Below are positions 9,837 to 18,504 of a stretch of 64,000 bases of DNA, piece by piece. The position numbers and the translations under genes were made by a program. Below the pieces are notes generated by a model. It saw only the letters and a list, made by a program, of their open reading frames with translations, had not been told where the DNA came from and did not search any database. Where the stretch lies: contig NZ_WMII01000005.1 of assembly GCF_009711265.1 (NCBI RefSeq), forward strand, positions 124,001-188,000, in the 5' to 3' direction. Each line of letters opens with the position of its first letter. Within the stretch, counting starts at the first letter, position 1. Origin of the DNA: Paracoccus shanxieyensis (lineage in GTDB: Bacteria > Pseudomonadota > Alphaproteobacteria > Rhodobacterales > Rhodobacteraceae).

Positions 9837-10053
9837 CGCAAAATCCCTAAAAGCGCGAAGACGCTGAAGCAGCTCTTCGGATGTTTGCCGCAAACGGGCA
9901 CCACGCGCAGACGAAATACATGCCTGCATATCACCCTTTGATTGAGCAAAACGCTCGGGGGTGGCAATGATGATTATCAACTTTCTCTAAAATTGTTGAA
10001 CGTGGTTGCAGCGCGGGCGCAATCGGGCCGGGTGGTCATCGCGATTGCGCATG
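9837..10053 (-). promoter_or_regulatory. Upstream region of the cellulose operon
   Basis: About 217 bases between bcsN and the terminator of the next gene. It is less GC-rich than its surroundings near 9950-10000, with the TTGATAATCATCA stretch on the minus strand, as expected for a promoter. I could not identify a convincing -35/-10 pair or a known operator. Confidence 0.35.
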
Positions 10054-10083
10054 AAAAAAGCCGCAGCGCGAGGGCGGCGGCTT
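10054..10083 (-). terminator. Rho-independent terminator of the small membrane protein gene
   Basis: On the minus strand AAGCCGC pairs with GCGGCTT across a 12-base loop, followed by a T6 run (10054-10059). It lies 30 bases after the stop of the small membrane protein gene and should insulate it from the cellulose operon. Confidence 0.8.
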
Positions 10084-10112
10084 GTCGTGGTCGATGGCGG
10101 GGATTGGTGGCC

Positions 10113-10403
10113 TTAGCTGCGTTTCAGATCGGGCTGGTAAAATTCGCGGCCCAGAAACACCATGACCACGCCGCAGATCGGAAACAGCAGGAACGCCAAG
10201 GCTACGCCGCCGAAAATCCGCGCAAATGTCCCGGCGGTTGCGGCCAGCGTCGCCATATCCTGCGCCAGAAACCGCGCCATCTCGTTGGTATAATCCAGAT
10301 GCAACCAGTAGAAGAACACCGAGAACAAGGGCATCACGATGATGAAGAACGCGCCCCACCATCCCATCTCGGTCAAACGCTGACGATAATTTCCTTTGCC
10401 CAT
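10113..10403 (-). CDS. Small two-helix membrane protein, function unknown
   Basis: A 96-residue protein starting MGKGNYRQRL, with two hydrophobic segments (about residues 16-32 and 62-84) separated by an acidic loop, and a basic C-terminus. The ATG at 10403 has AAGGAG 8 bases upstream; a GTG three codons earlier would abut the Shine-Dalgarno and is unlikely. It has its own terminator. I do not recognise the family. Its location ahead of bcsN may be coincidental. Confidence 0.65.
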   Translation of the reverse strand: MGKGNYRQRLTEMGWWGAFFIIVMPLFSVFFYWLHLDYTNEMARFLAQDMATLAATAGTFARIFGGVALAFLLFPICGVVMVFLGREFYQPDLKRS

Positions 10404-10840
10404 CCCGGCCACTCCTTAACCAACATGGGCTTTTTTTATTGCGGATGGCGAATCGGATCAACTTAACCGTTTGTATAGGTAATTAATTCAACTTTTACGG
10501 GAGAGGTTGTGTCGATAATTATCCGCTAAATCAGTATCTTGAGTGTCATCCCGGTGACCCTTTTGCCAGACTGAATGGTTCAGATCGCGTGATGGCCAGC
10601 GCATCCCGCCACCCGTAAGACTGGGCCAGAGCCAAGCAGGTTTCAGAGGATTCGACCGCGCCATATGTGTCGACCGACCGCAGCGATGCCGCCGCCGCCG
10701 CATGTGCCAGCATCAGGCATCGGCCAATGCTGTGGCCGCGATGCAACCCGCAGAAGAACCCGGCCACTGTGTTCGACGGCCGGAGCGCGGACCAGAGCCC
10801 CGCCGATATCCGCCTGCATCAGCAGTGACCCGGCATGACG
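10404..10840. other. Gap between small membrane protein and aceA terminators
   Basis: No gene is firmly supported. The part next to the small membrane protein (10430-10540) is AT-rich and probably holds its promoter. On the minus strand an open frame at about 10546-10815 has plausible coding composition but no good start or recognised family; it could be a gene remnant. Confidence 0.4.
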
Positions 10841-10911
10841 ACGCCGCCCCGGGCGGGGGCGGCGTGCCAAAGGGCCGGTTTTAGCCGAAATCCCGAAGGA
10901 ACCCGGCCCTT
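10841..10911 (-). terminator. Tandem hairpins downstream of aceA
   Basis: Two perfect inverted repeats follow the aceA stop. Arms 10903-10911 and 10870-10878 (AAGGGCCGG/CCGGCCCTT) form the nearer one. Arms 10841-10850 and 10856-10865 (ACGCCGCCCC/GGGGCGGCGT, 5-base loop) form the farther one. Neither has a long T run, but together they are a likely transcription end or 3' protective structure. Confidence 0.6.
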
Positions 10912-10922
10912 GTTCCGGTTCG

Positions 10923-12533
10923 CTACTCGGCGGCGAACTGGTTCATGGTGTTGGCATGGCCGCCCGCTTTCAGCGCGCGTTCGCCCGCCACCATTTCCTT
11001 GAAGGTATCGCCCAGATCCGAGCCGACCTCGTGCTGGTGCTTCACCGCGCTGATGCCGCGACGGATTTCCTCGCGCTGGACGGTTTTGACATAGGCCAGC
11101 ATCTTGTCTTCGCCGAAATAGCCGCGTGACAGTTCATCGACCGATTTCGCGGTCAGGTGGAAGGTCGGCAGCGTGATCAGGTTGTGGAACACGCCCGCCC
11201 GCGCCGAGATGTCGGTCTGGAAACGCTGCAGCCGCGCATCCGCTTCAAGCCCAAGCTCGGTCGCGTCGTAATCGGGCTTCATCAGCTCATTGCCCTCGGG
11301 ATAGTCCGAGGCGCTGATGCGGCCTTCCTCCAGCCATTGCGTGCGGACCTGTTTGCGCAGGTTCAGCGTCCAGTTGAAGCTGGGCGAGTTGTTATAGGTC
11401 AGCTTGGCCTTGGGGGCCTGCTTGCGGATTTCCGCGACCATGCTGGCGATCTCATCGACATTCGGGGTGTCGGTTTCGATCCACAACAGATCCGCGCCGC
11501 CGTCGTTCAGGCTGGCGATGCAATCCTCGATCACGCGCTGACGGCCGGTGCCTTCGCGGAAGGGGAACAGCCCATTCGGCAGGCGCGCAGGCTTGACGAA
11601 TTCGCCGCCCTGATAGATCGCCAGCTCGCCCTCGCGGATGGGGTTTTCTTCGGTGATCTGTTCGGTTTTCAGCCATTTGATGTATTCGCTGGCCAGATCG
11701 CCGGGCTGCTGGCTGACCGGCACTTTCTGGGTCAGACCGGCGCCAAGGCTGTCGGTGCGCGCGACGATGACGCCATCATCCACGCCCATTTCCTCAAGCG
11801 CCAGACGGCAGGCGCGCAGCTTTTCGATGAAATCTTCGCGCGGCACGGTGACCTTGCCGTCCTGATGGCCGCATTGCTTGGCGTCCGAGACCTGATTTTC
11901 GATCTGCAGCGCGCAGGCCCCGGCCTTGATCAGTTCCTTGGCCAGCAGATAGGTCGCGTGTTCATTGCCGAAGCCTGCGTCGATATCGGCGATGATCGGC
12001 ACGACATGGCTTTCAAAGGCGTCGATTGCGGCCACGGCCTTGGCGCGGTCGGCATCGGTTTTCGCCGCCTTCAGATCCTTGAACAGATCGTTGATCGCGA
12101 CCTCATCCGCCTGCCGCAGCGAGACATAGATTTCATGGATCAGATCGGCCACGGCGGTCTTTTCATGCATCGACTGGTCGGGCAGATGGCCCCAGCGGTT
12201 GCGCAGACCGGCAACCATCCAGCCCGACAGATAAACATAGGTGCCTTTGGTCGTGCCGCGCATCCGCTTGACCGACTTGATCATCTGCTGGGCATGAAAG
12301 CCCGACCAGCAGCCCAGCGATTGCGTGAATTTCGAGGTGTCCGCGTCATAGGCCGCCATGTCGGCGCGCATCACGCGCGCCATGTCGCGGGCGATGTCCA
12401 GATGCGTGTCATAGGTGTTTTGCAGGCGCAGTTGCGCGATGTCATCGACCGAAACGCCACCCGGCGTCGCGCCCGAGGGGTAACGCGACAGAAGCTCGGC
12501 GCGGATTTCGGAATAGGTCTTGCGGCTGGTCAT
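10923..12533 (-). CDS. aceA: Isocitrate lyase
   Basis: A 536-residue cytosolic enzyme that splits isocitrate into succinate and glyoxylate, the first committed step of the glyoxylate shunt. The catalytic-loop motif is KQCGH at 219-223, and the Mg-binding region IADIDAGFGN is at about 181-190. It belongs to the longer (about 530-residue) isocitrate lyase type rather than the 430-residue E. coli type. The ATG is followed by TSRKTYSEI. Its upstream region carries five 16-bp repeats (12563-12642) that are probably regulatory, and a RamB/ScfR-type regulator lies just beyond malate synthase. Confidence 0.96.
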   Translation of the reverse strand: MTSRKTYSEIRAELLSRYPSGATPGGVSVDDIAQLRLQNTYDTHLDIARDMARVMRADMAAYDADTSKFTQSLGCWSGFHAQQMIKSVKRMRGTTKGTYVYLSGWMVAGLRNRWGHLPDQSMHEKTAVADLIHEIYVSLRQADEVAINDLFKDLKAAKTDADRAKAVAAIDAFESHVVPIIADIDAGFGNEHATYLLAKELIKAGACALQIENQVSDAKQCGHQDGKVTVPREDFIEKLRACRLALEEMGVDDGVIVARTDSLGAGLTQKVPVSQQPGDLASEYIKWLKTEQITEENPIREGELAIYQGGEFVKPARLPNGLFPFREGTGRQRVIEDCIASLNDGGADLLWIETDTPNVDEIASMVAEIRKQAPKAKLTYNNSPSFNWTLNLRKQVRTQWLEEGRISASDYPEGNELMKPDYDATELGLEADARLQRFQTDISARAGVFHNLITLPTFHLTAKSVDELSRGYFGEDKMLAYVKTVQREEIRRGISAVKHQHEVGSDLGDTFKEMVAGERALKAGGHANTMNQFAAE

Positions 12534-12562
12534 GATGAATCCTTTCGGGTCTTTCTTTCAGG

Positions 12563-12642
12563 TTTTGCGAAGGTCCGCTTTTGCAAAGGTCCGCTTTTGC
12601 GAAGGTCTGCTTTTGCGAAGGTCTGCTTTTGCGAAGGTCCGG
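12563..12642 (-). repeat. Five tandem 16-bp repeats in the aceA promoter region
   Basis: Five head-to-tail copies, starting at 12563, 12579, 12595, 12611 and 12627, of a 16-base unit TTTTGCGAAGGTCCGC with small variations. The core of copy 2 is exactly TTTGCAAA; the others read TTTGCGAA. The array begins 30 bases upstream of the aceA start. ScfR-family regulators (RamB, PccR) are known, to my recollection, to bind sites built on TTTGCAAA, so this looks like a multi-site operator. Positions are seen directly; function is inference. Confidence 0.75.
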
Positions 12643-12684
12643 GCGCGCGGGGGCGCCCGGCCGGTGCAGATCGTCCACGCGCGC

Positions 12685-14301
12685 CTAGTCCAGCGCGTTC
12701 AGCACCGCATAGGCGGGCGTCGTGATGAAATCGGGCAGCTCGGGCGCGGTCGCGGCCTCCAGCACGATGCGGGCGGCGCTGGCGTAATGGCCGCGATGGA
12801 AGCCGTTCGGCCCGTGCCGGTCCAGCAGGCGCAGGATTTCCGCCTGCACCAGCTCGCCCAGCCATGCGCTGTCCAAGGGCCGCTCGGCCCCGTCATGGGT
12901 GACGATGGCGGTGCGGTGGCGCTGCCATTGCCACAGCTGGGCGCGGCTGATTTCGGCGGTGGCGGCGTCCTCCATCAGATTGTGGATCGGCACCGCGCCG
13001 CGACCAGACAGCCATTGCGCCAGATATTCGATGGCGACGGCGATATTGGTCTCGACCCCGGCTTGCGTGACCTTGCCCTGATGCGGCCGCAGCAGCATCG
13101 CCGGTTCGATCCGCCATTCCTGCCGGGGTTTGCGGATCTGGTTCGGGCCGGGCATTTCGGCGTCAAAGATCGCCTGCGCGACCGGAACCAGATCGGGATG
13201 CGCGACCCAGCAGCCGTCAAAGCCCATGCCGACCTCGCGCAGCTTGTCGGCGCGGACCTGCGCAAAGGCCGCCTCATTGGCCTCGGCATCGTCGCGGACC
13301 GGGATCGCCGCCGACATGCCGCCCATCGCATGGATGCCGCGGCGGTGGCAGACCTTCACCAGCCGCGCCGCATATGAGGCCAGAAACGCCTGATCCATCG
13401 TGACCTCGGCGCGGTCGGGCAGAACGAAAGCCGCGTGATTGCGCATCGTCTTGATATAGCTGAAGATATAGTCCCAGCGCCCGCAGTTCAGCCCGGCGAT
13501 GTGGTCGCGCAGTTCCCAGATGATTTCGTCCATCTGGAAGGCGGCGTGCAGGGTCTCGATCAGGACGGTCGCCTTGATCGTGCCTTGCGCCAGCCCGATG
13601 CGGTCCTGCGCGAAGGTAAAGACCTCATTCCAGAAGCGCGCCTCGCCATGGCTTTCCAGCTTGGGCAGGTAATAGAACGGCCCGCGCCCGGTCGCCGCAA
13701 AGGCGCGGCCACAGTGAAACAGCGACAGGCCGAAATCGAACAGCGCCGCCGAGACGGGCTGGCCGCCGATCAGCACATTCGCCTCGGCCAGATGCAGGCC
13801 ACGCGGGCGGACGATCAGCAGCGGGGCATCGGCGTTGACGCTGTAGCTTTTGCCGTTCGCCTGATGCTCCAGCGTGCCGTCGCGGTAGTCCAGCAGGTTG
13901 GCGTGGCCTGCGATGATATTGGTGAAGCTGGGCGCGGTCGCGTCCTCGAAATCCGCCATGAAGACCCGTGCGCCCGAATTCAGCGCGTTGATCATCATCT
14001 TGCGGTCGACGGGGCCGGTGATCTCGACCCGGCGATCGGCCAGTTGCGCGGGAACCGGGCTGGCCTGCCAGATGCCCTGACGGATGTCGCGGGTATCCGG
14101 CAGATAGTCCGGCATCTCACCGGCATCGGTGCGGGCCTGACGGCGCGTGCGGGCGACCATCAGCGCGTGCAGCCGCAGGCCGAAGCGTGCCTGCAGTTCA
14201 GCGACAAAGGCCAGCGCCTCGGGCGTCAGCACATGATCGTCGCCTGCGACGCGGCGCAGGACGACGGGCGGCAGAGCGGTGGTGATACGATCCAGTGGCA
14301 T
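12685..14301 (-). CDS. aceB: Malate synthase A
   Basis: A 538-residue enzyme condensing glyoxylate with acetyl-CoA to malate, the second glyoxylate-shunt step. Recognisable family segments are VFMADFEDATAPSF, the LPKLESHGEARFWNEVF region and the C-terminal catalytic motif NLMEDAATAEISR. The length fits the A isoform (about 530) and not the 720-residue G isoform. I place the start at MPLDRITT because GGGGGA lies 5 bases upstream; an in-frame ATG at 14334 has no such site. It lies upstream of aceA on the same strand, separated by the repeat array, so aceA may also have its own promoter. Confidence 0.95.
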   Translation of the reverse strand: MPLDRITTALPPVVLRRVAGDDHVLTPEALAFVAELQARFGLRLHALMVARTRRQARTDAGEMPDYLPDTRDIRQGIWQASPVPAQLADRRVEITGPVDRKMMINALNSGARVFMADFEDATAPSFTNIIAGHANLLDYRDGTLEHQANGKSYSVNADAPLLIVRPRGLHLAEANVLIGGQPVSAALFDFGLSLFHCGRAFAATGRGPFYYLPKLESHGEARFWNEVFTFAQDRIGLAQGTIKATVLIETLHAAFQMDEIIWELRDHIAGLNCGRWDYIFSYIKTMRNHAAFVLPDRAEVTMDQAFLASYAARLVKVCHRRGIHAMGGMSAAIPVRDDAEANEAAFAQVRADKLREVGMGFDGCWVAHPDLVPVAQAIFDAEMPGPNQIRKPRQEWRIEPAMLLRPHQGKVTQAGVETNIAVAIEYLAQWLSGRGAVPIHNLMEDAATAEISRAQLWQWQRHRTAIVTHDGAERPLDSAWLGELVQAEILRLLDRHGPNGFHRGHYASAARIVLEAATAPELPDFITTPAYAVLNALD

Positions 14302-14324
14302 GACATCCCCCCATGTGAGTCGTT

Positions 14325-14348
14325 GTAATGTCATCTTAGTAATGTCAT
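14325..14348. repeat. Direct repeat TAATGTCAT in the aceB/ramB divergent promoter
   Basis: Two copies of TAATGTCAT (14325-14333 and 14340-14348, 15-base period) lie between the divergent aceB and regulator genes. A related GTTATGTCAC occurs near 14394. This could be a regulator site; no matching family is known to me. Confidence 0.35.
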
Positions 14349-14436
14349 GCTTCTTGTGCAGTAGGAGCCTGCCAGCAAAGGGTGTGGCGGTCAGTTATGT
14401 CACCGCAGCCCGGCCAGTTTTGTAAGGTCTGTCACA

Positions 14437-15873
14437 ATGAGCCAACGCGGTGAGAAACTGATTATCGGCCAGCGCCTGCGCGTGTTGCGCCAGTCGCTGG
14501 GTCTGACGCAGGCACAGATGGCCGACCAGCTTGGCGTCTCGGCCAGCTATGTCACCCTGATCGAGGCCGACCAGCGCCCGGCCTCGGCGCGGTTCCTGAT
14601 GAAACTGGCCGAGGTCTATGACCTGAACATCGCCGAGCTTGCGCCCTCGACCGACGCGCAGCTTGCCGCCGAATTCACCGCCGCGCTGAAGGATCCCGCC
14701 TTGCAGACCGGCACCCTGTCGCGCACCGAGATCGAGGCCGTGTTGCAGGCCAGCCCCCGCATCGCTGCCGCCTTCGTGCGTCTGCATGACAGCCACCGCG
14801 AGGAATTGCTGCGGCCTTTGGCCGATGAAAACCCGCTGACCGACCGTGACAAGGTCGAGGTGCTGGCGGGCAGTTCGCGCGCGGTGGATGCGGTGCGCAA
14901 CTGGTTTTATGCGCGCCACAACTATGTCGACGCGCTGGACCGCGCCGCCGAAGGTGTGGCCAATGAACTGGCCATGCACCGCAATGAGGCGCTGATGGTG
15001 CTGACGCATCGGCTGGCCGGGCATGGCATCGCCGTGCGCATCCTGCCGGTGCAGGTCATGGGCGAACAGCTTCGCCGCTATGATCCGCACCGGGGTGAGC
15101 TGATGCTGTCGGAATTGCTGGGGCAGGCCAGCCGTCGCTTCCAAATAAGCGTGCTGCTGGCCCGGCTGGAGCAAGAGGCGCTGATTGCCGAACTTGTCGC
15201 CGAATCTGATCTGCCTGACCCCGCCGCGGTGACATTGCTGCGCGTCAGTCTGGCGAATTACTATGCGGCGGCGCTGATGATGCCCTATGGCCGCTTTCTG
15301 GCGGCCTGCGAATCCGCGCGCTATGACGTGGAATTGCTGGGCCACCGCTTCGGGGCCAGCTTTGAACAGACCGCGCATCGCATGTCGACGCTGCAACGTC
15401 CCGATGCGCGCGGCATCCCCTTCTTCTTCGTGCGGGTGGATCAGGCGGGCAATATCTCGAAACGCTTCAGCGCCGGGCGGTTCCCGTTTTCGCGCTTCGG
15501 CGGCACCTGCCCGCTGTGGAACATCCATGCCGCCTTCGAGATGCAGGGCCGGGTGCAGACGCAGGTGATCCGGATGCCGGAAGGCGCCAGCTATTTCTCG
15601 ATCGCGCGGACGGTGACGCGGGCGGGCGGCAGCTATGGCGCGCCCGCGCAGAAGCTGGCGATCGGGCTGGGCTGCGATGTGTCATATGCGCCGCGTCTGG
15701 TCTATGCCGACGGGATCGACCTTGAACGCACGCGCCCGGTGGATATCGGGCTGAACTGCTATCTGTGCGAACGCCGCGACTGCGCCGCCCGCGCCCATGC
15801 CCCGATCAACCGCCGCCTGAAGGTCAACGAACGCGAGCGCAGCCTTGCGATCTATGAATTCGAGGGCGAATAG
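14437..15873 (+). CDS. ramB: RamB/ScfR-type XRE regulator of acetyl/short-chain acyl-CoA metabolism
   Basis: A 478-residue regulator. An XRE helix-turn-helix occupies about residues 10-62 (LGLTQAQMADQLGVSASYVTL), followed by a middle IrrE/ImmA-like region and a C-terminal ScfR domain with a Cys cluster (CYLCERRDC near residues 439-447). This is the architecture of short-chain fatty acyl-CoA regulators such as RamB and PccR. Divergence from aceB and closeness to aceA fit a regulator of the glyoxylate shunt, as described for Paracoccus. The symbol is assigned by architecture and context; a PccR-like paralogue cannot be excluded from sequence alone. Confidence 0.85.
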   Translation: MSQRGEKLIIGQRLRVLRQSLGLTQAQMADQLGVSASYVTLIEADQRPASARFLMKLAEVYDLNIAELAPSTDAQLAAEFTAALKDPALQTGTLSRTEIEAVLQASPRIAAAFVRLHDSHREELLRPLADENPLTDRDKVEVLAGSSRAVDAVRNWFYARHNYVDALDRAAEGVANELAMHRNEALMVLTHRLAGHGIAVRILPVQVMGEQLRRYDPHRGELMLSELLGQASRRFQISVLLARLEQEALIAELVAESDLPDPAAVTLLRVSLANYYAAALMMPYGRFLAACESARYDVELLGHRFGASFEQTAHRMSTLQRPDARGIPFFFVRVDQAGNISKRFSAGRFPFSRFGGTCPLWNIHAAFEMQGRVQTQVIRMPEGASYFSIARTVTRAGGSYGAPAQKLAIGLGCDVSYAPRLVYADGIDLERTRPVDIGLNCYLCERRDCAARAHAPINRRLKVNERERSLAIYEFEGE

Positions 15874-15892
15874 CGCCGTTTGCCCCGCGTCA

Positions 15893-17503
15893 TCAGCCGC
15901 GCGCGTCCTCAAGGATCATCTGCGCGGCCTTTTCGGCGATCATCGTGACCGGCGCATGGGTATTGCCCGACACGATGGTCGGCATGACAGAGGCATCGAC
16001 GACCCGCAGCCCGGCGATGCCATGGACACGCAGCGCCGGATCCACCACCGCCATCGACCCCGTGCCCATCCGCGCCGTGCCGACCGGGTGAAAGATCGTC
16101 GTGCCGATCTGGGCTGCGGCCTCGGCCAGATCGGCATCGCTGCTGACTTGCGGGCCGGGCTTCAGTTCGACCGGGCGATGTGCCTGCATGGCGGGCTGCG
16201 CCACGATACGCCGCGCCAGCCGCAGCGCGCGGACCGCGCGCAGCCGGTCGCCGGGTTCGGACAGGTAATTCGGTGCGATCTGCGGCTGATGCAGATCCCG
16301 CCCCGAGGCGATGCGCACCGTCCCGCGGCTGTCGGGCCGCAGGTCGCAGACGCTGACCGTAATGGCGGGATCGCGGTGCAGCGGCTCGCCAAAGGCATCC
16401 AGCGACAGGGGCTGGACGTGAAACTCCAGATCCGCGCGCGACACATCCGGGCTTGATCGCGCGAAGGCGCCCATCTGGCTGGGGGCCATCGCCATCGGCC
16501 CGCGACGGCCAAAGGCATATTCCAGCCCGACGCCCAGCTTGCCCATCATCGTCGCCGCCCGCACATTCAGCGTCGGCACGCCGGTGACGCCAAAGACCAT
16601 GCGCAGTTGCAGATGATCCTGCAGGTTTTCTCCGACACCGGGCAGATGATGGACCGGCTGGATGCCCAGCCCTGACAGATGGTCCGCCGCCCCGATGCCC
16701 GAGCGTTGCAGGATCATCGGCGATCCGATGGCGCCTGCCGACAGGATCACCTCGGCCCGCGCCGTCACGCGATGGCGGCCCTGCGGCGTGGTGAACTCCA
16801 GCCCCGTGCAGCGCCGCCCGTCAAGGACCAGCCTTTCCACCTGCGCGCCGGTGACGATGCGCAGGTTCGCGCGACGCATGACCGGGCGCAGGAATCCGTC
16901 CACCGCATTCCAGCGCCGACCCCGCCGCTGGGTGACGTGGAAATAGCCGACGCCCTCATTGTCGCCGCGGTTGAAGTCGGGATTGAACGGGATGCCCTCG
17001 GCCTCGGCGGCGGCGCGGAAGCTGTCAAGGATGCGCCATGACAGGCGCTGCGGCTCGACCAGCATTTCGCCGCTGCCGCCATGCATGTCGTCGCCGCCCG
17101 CGAAATGCGCCTCGGACTTGCGAAACCATGGCAGCACGTCGTCCCAGCCCCAGCCGGTGCAGCCCTGCTGCCGCCAGCCGTCGTAATCCTGCGCCTGACC
17201 GCGCATGTAGATCATGCCATTGATCGACGAACAGCCCCCCAGCACCTTGCCGCGCGGATAGCGGACGCTGCGCCCGCCAAGACCCGGGACGGGGGCGGTG
17301 GAATACATCCAGTCGGTGCGCGGATTGCCGATGCAATAGATATAGCCGATGGGGATGCGGATCCAGTGATAGGCGTCCGAGCCGCCCGCCTCAAGCAGCA
17401 GCACCCGCGTGCCGGGATCGGCGCTCAGCCGGTTGGCCAGCACGCAGCCCGCGCTGCCCGCGCCGACGATCACATAGTCATAACTGCCGAAATCCGCATC
17501 CAT
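15893..17503 (-). CDS. GMC-family FAD alcohol/choline dehydrogenase-like oxidoreductase
   Basis: A 536-residue flavoprotein. An N-terminal FAD-binding motif GAGSAGC is at about 13-19, followed by the GMC signature segment RGKVLGGCSSINGMIYMRG at about 84-102. C-terminal catalytic-site sequence includes TTIFHPVGTARMG and SGNTHAPVTMIAEKA. The start has AGGGAGGA 7 bases upstream. GMC enzymes oxidise choline, other alcohols or sugars; no betaine aldehyde dehydrogenase is adjacent, so the substrate is open. It is divergent from a LysR gene that probably controls it. Confidence 0.88.
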   Translation of the reverse strand: MDADFGSYDYVIVGAGSAGCVLANRLSADPGTRVLLLEAGGSDAYHWIRIPIGYIYCIGNPRTDWMYSTAPVPGLGGRSVRYPRGKVLGGCSSINGMIYMRGQAQDYDGWRQQGCTGWGWDDVLPWFRKSEAHFAGGDDMHGGSGEMLVEPQRLSWRILDSFRAAAEAEGIPFNPDFNRGDNEGVGYFHVTQRRGRRWNAVDGFLRPVMRRANLRIVTGAQVERLVLDGRRCTGLEFTTPQGRHRVTARAEVILSAGAIGSPMILQRSGIGAADHLSGLGIQPVHHLPGVGENLQDHLQLRMVFGVTGVPTLNVRAATMMGKLGVGLEYAFGRRGPMAMAPSQMGAFARSSPDVSRADLEFHVQPLSLDAFGEPLHRDPAITVSVCDLRPDSRGTVRIASGRDLHQPQIAPNYLSEPGDRLRAVRALRLARRIVAQPAMQAHRPVELKPGPQVSSDADLAEAAAQIGTTIFHPVGTARMGTGSMAVVDPALRVHGIAGLRVVDASVMPTIVSGNTHAPVTMIAEKAAQMILEDARG

Positions 17504-17535
17504 CGCAAATCCTCCCTGCGACAAGGCTATTGCGC

Positions 17536-17562
17536 GAATTTGCACATGAACAGCGCAAATTC
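17536..17562. promoter_or_regulatory. LysR-type operator in the GMC/LysR divergent promoter
   Basis: A perfect inverted repeat GAATTTGC (17536-17543) and GCAAATTC (17555-17562) with an 11-base spacer. It lies in the 102-base region between the divergent oxidoreductase and LysR genes. Its symmetry and position match a LysR recognition site. Confidence 0.65.
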
Positions 17563-17605
17563 TGCAGATATACTGTGCGGGAACGCGCATATCAGAGGGG
17601 CGGCG

Positions 17606-18487
17606 ATGCAGCATCAGGTGTGGCAAAATCTGCCGGTGTTTCTGCAACTGGCGCGCAGCGGCACGCTGACCGGGGCGGCGGCCGAACTGGGGCTGAACCA
17701 CGCCACCATCAGCCGGCGGCTGGACGCGCTTGAGGCGCAGCTGGGCCGTCAGCTGTTCGACCGCCACCCGCGCGGCTATGCCATCACCCTGGCCGGTGAG
17801 GCGCTGCTGAAGACCGCCAGCGACATGGCGGCCACGCTGTCGCAGGGGTTGCAGACGCTGCTGCCAGAACAGGGGCTGGAGGGATCCTTGCGGATCAATG
17901 CGTTGGAAGGCATTGCCAGCGTCTTTCTGGGCCCGGCGCTGGGGCGGTTCGCGTTGCTGCAGCCCAGATTGCGGATCGAGTTGACGGTGCTGCAACAGCA
18001 TGTCGCCATGGCCCGGACCGAGGGCGATCTGAACATCGCGCTGGCCGCGCCCGACAGCGCGGGCTTCGCTTCGGCGCCACTGTTCGACTATACGCTCAGC
18101 CTTTATGCCTCGGAGGCCTATCTGGACCGCCAGCCCTGTGGTGGCGACATGCCGGATCCGCGCCAGCACCGGACCATCGGCTATATCTCGGATCTGGTGA
18201 TGACGCGCGAGCTGGATTACTTTCAGCAGTTCTTTCCGGGCCATGAGCCGGGGCTGCAAAGTTCCAGCCTGGCGATGCAGTTGGACTGGACGCGCGCGGG
18301 GCAGGGGCTGTGCATCCTGCCCGACTATATCGCCCGCCAATATGGCGATCTGACACGGATCGACCAGCCGCTGGGGCCGATCCAGCGCAGATATCACGTC
18401 TTTGGGCGCAAGGACGACTGGGACAGCCTGCGGCTTAAGCGGTTGCGCGACTTCCTGAAGGCCGAGGGGCGGCAGGTCGTGACCTAG
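17606..18487 (+). CDS. LysR-family transcriptional regulator
   Basis: A 293-residue protein with a winged helix-turn-helix at about residues 6-65 (SGTLTGAAAELGLNHATISRRL) and a shortened LysR substrate-binding domain. The start has GAGGGG a few bases upstream. It is divergent from the GMC oxidoreductase across an inverted repeat, so it most likely regulates that gene. The effector is unknown. Confidence 0.9.
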   Translation: MQHQVWQNLPVFLQLARSGTLTGAAAELGLNHATISRRLDALEAQLGRQLFDRHPRGYAITLAGEALLKTASDMAATLSQGLQTLLPEQGLEGSLRINALEGIASVFLGPALGRFALLQPRLRIELTVLQQHVAMARTEGDLNIALAAPDSAGFASAPLFDYTLSLYASEAYLDRQPCGGDMPDPRQHRTIGYISDLVMTRELDYFQQFFPGHEPGLQSSSLAMQLDWTRAGQGLCILPDYIARQYGDLTRIDQPLGPIQRRYHVFGRKDDWDSLRLKRLRDFLKAEGRQVVT

Positions 18488-18504
18488 CCCCGCCCGCGCC
18501 GGGA

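Noticed and set aside
9123..9941. Plus-strand open frames antisense to bcsN and similar long antisense frames elsewhere, such as 22977-24446 minus
   Set aside because: They mirror the codon pattern of real genes on the other strand and show no recognisable protein.
15874..15892. Terminator between the RamB-like gene and the GMC gene
   Set aside because: The 19-base gap has no inverted repeat.
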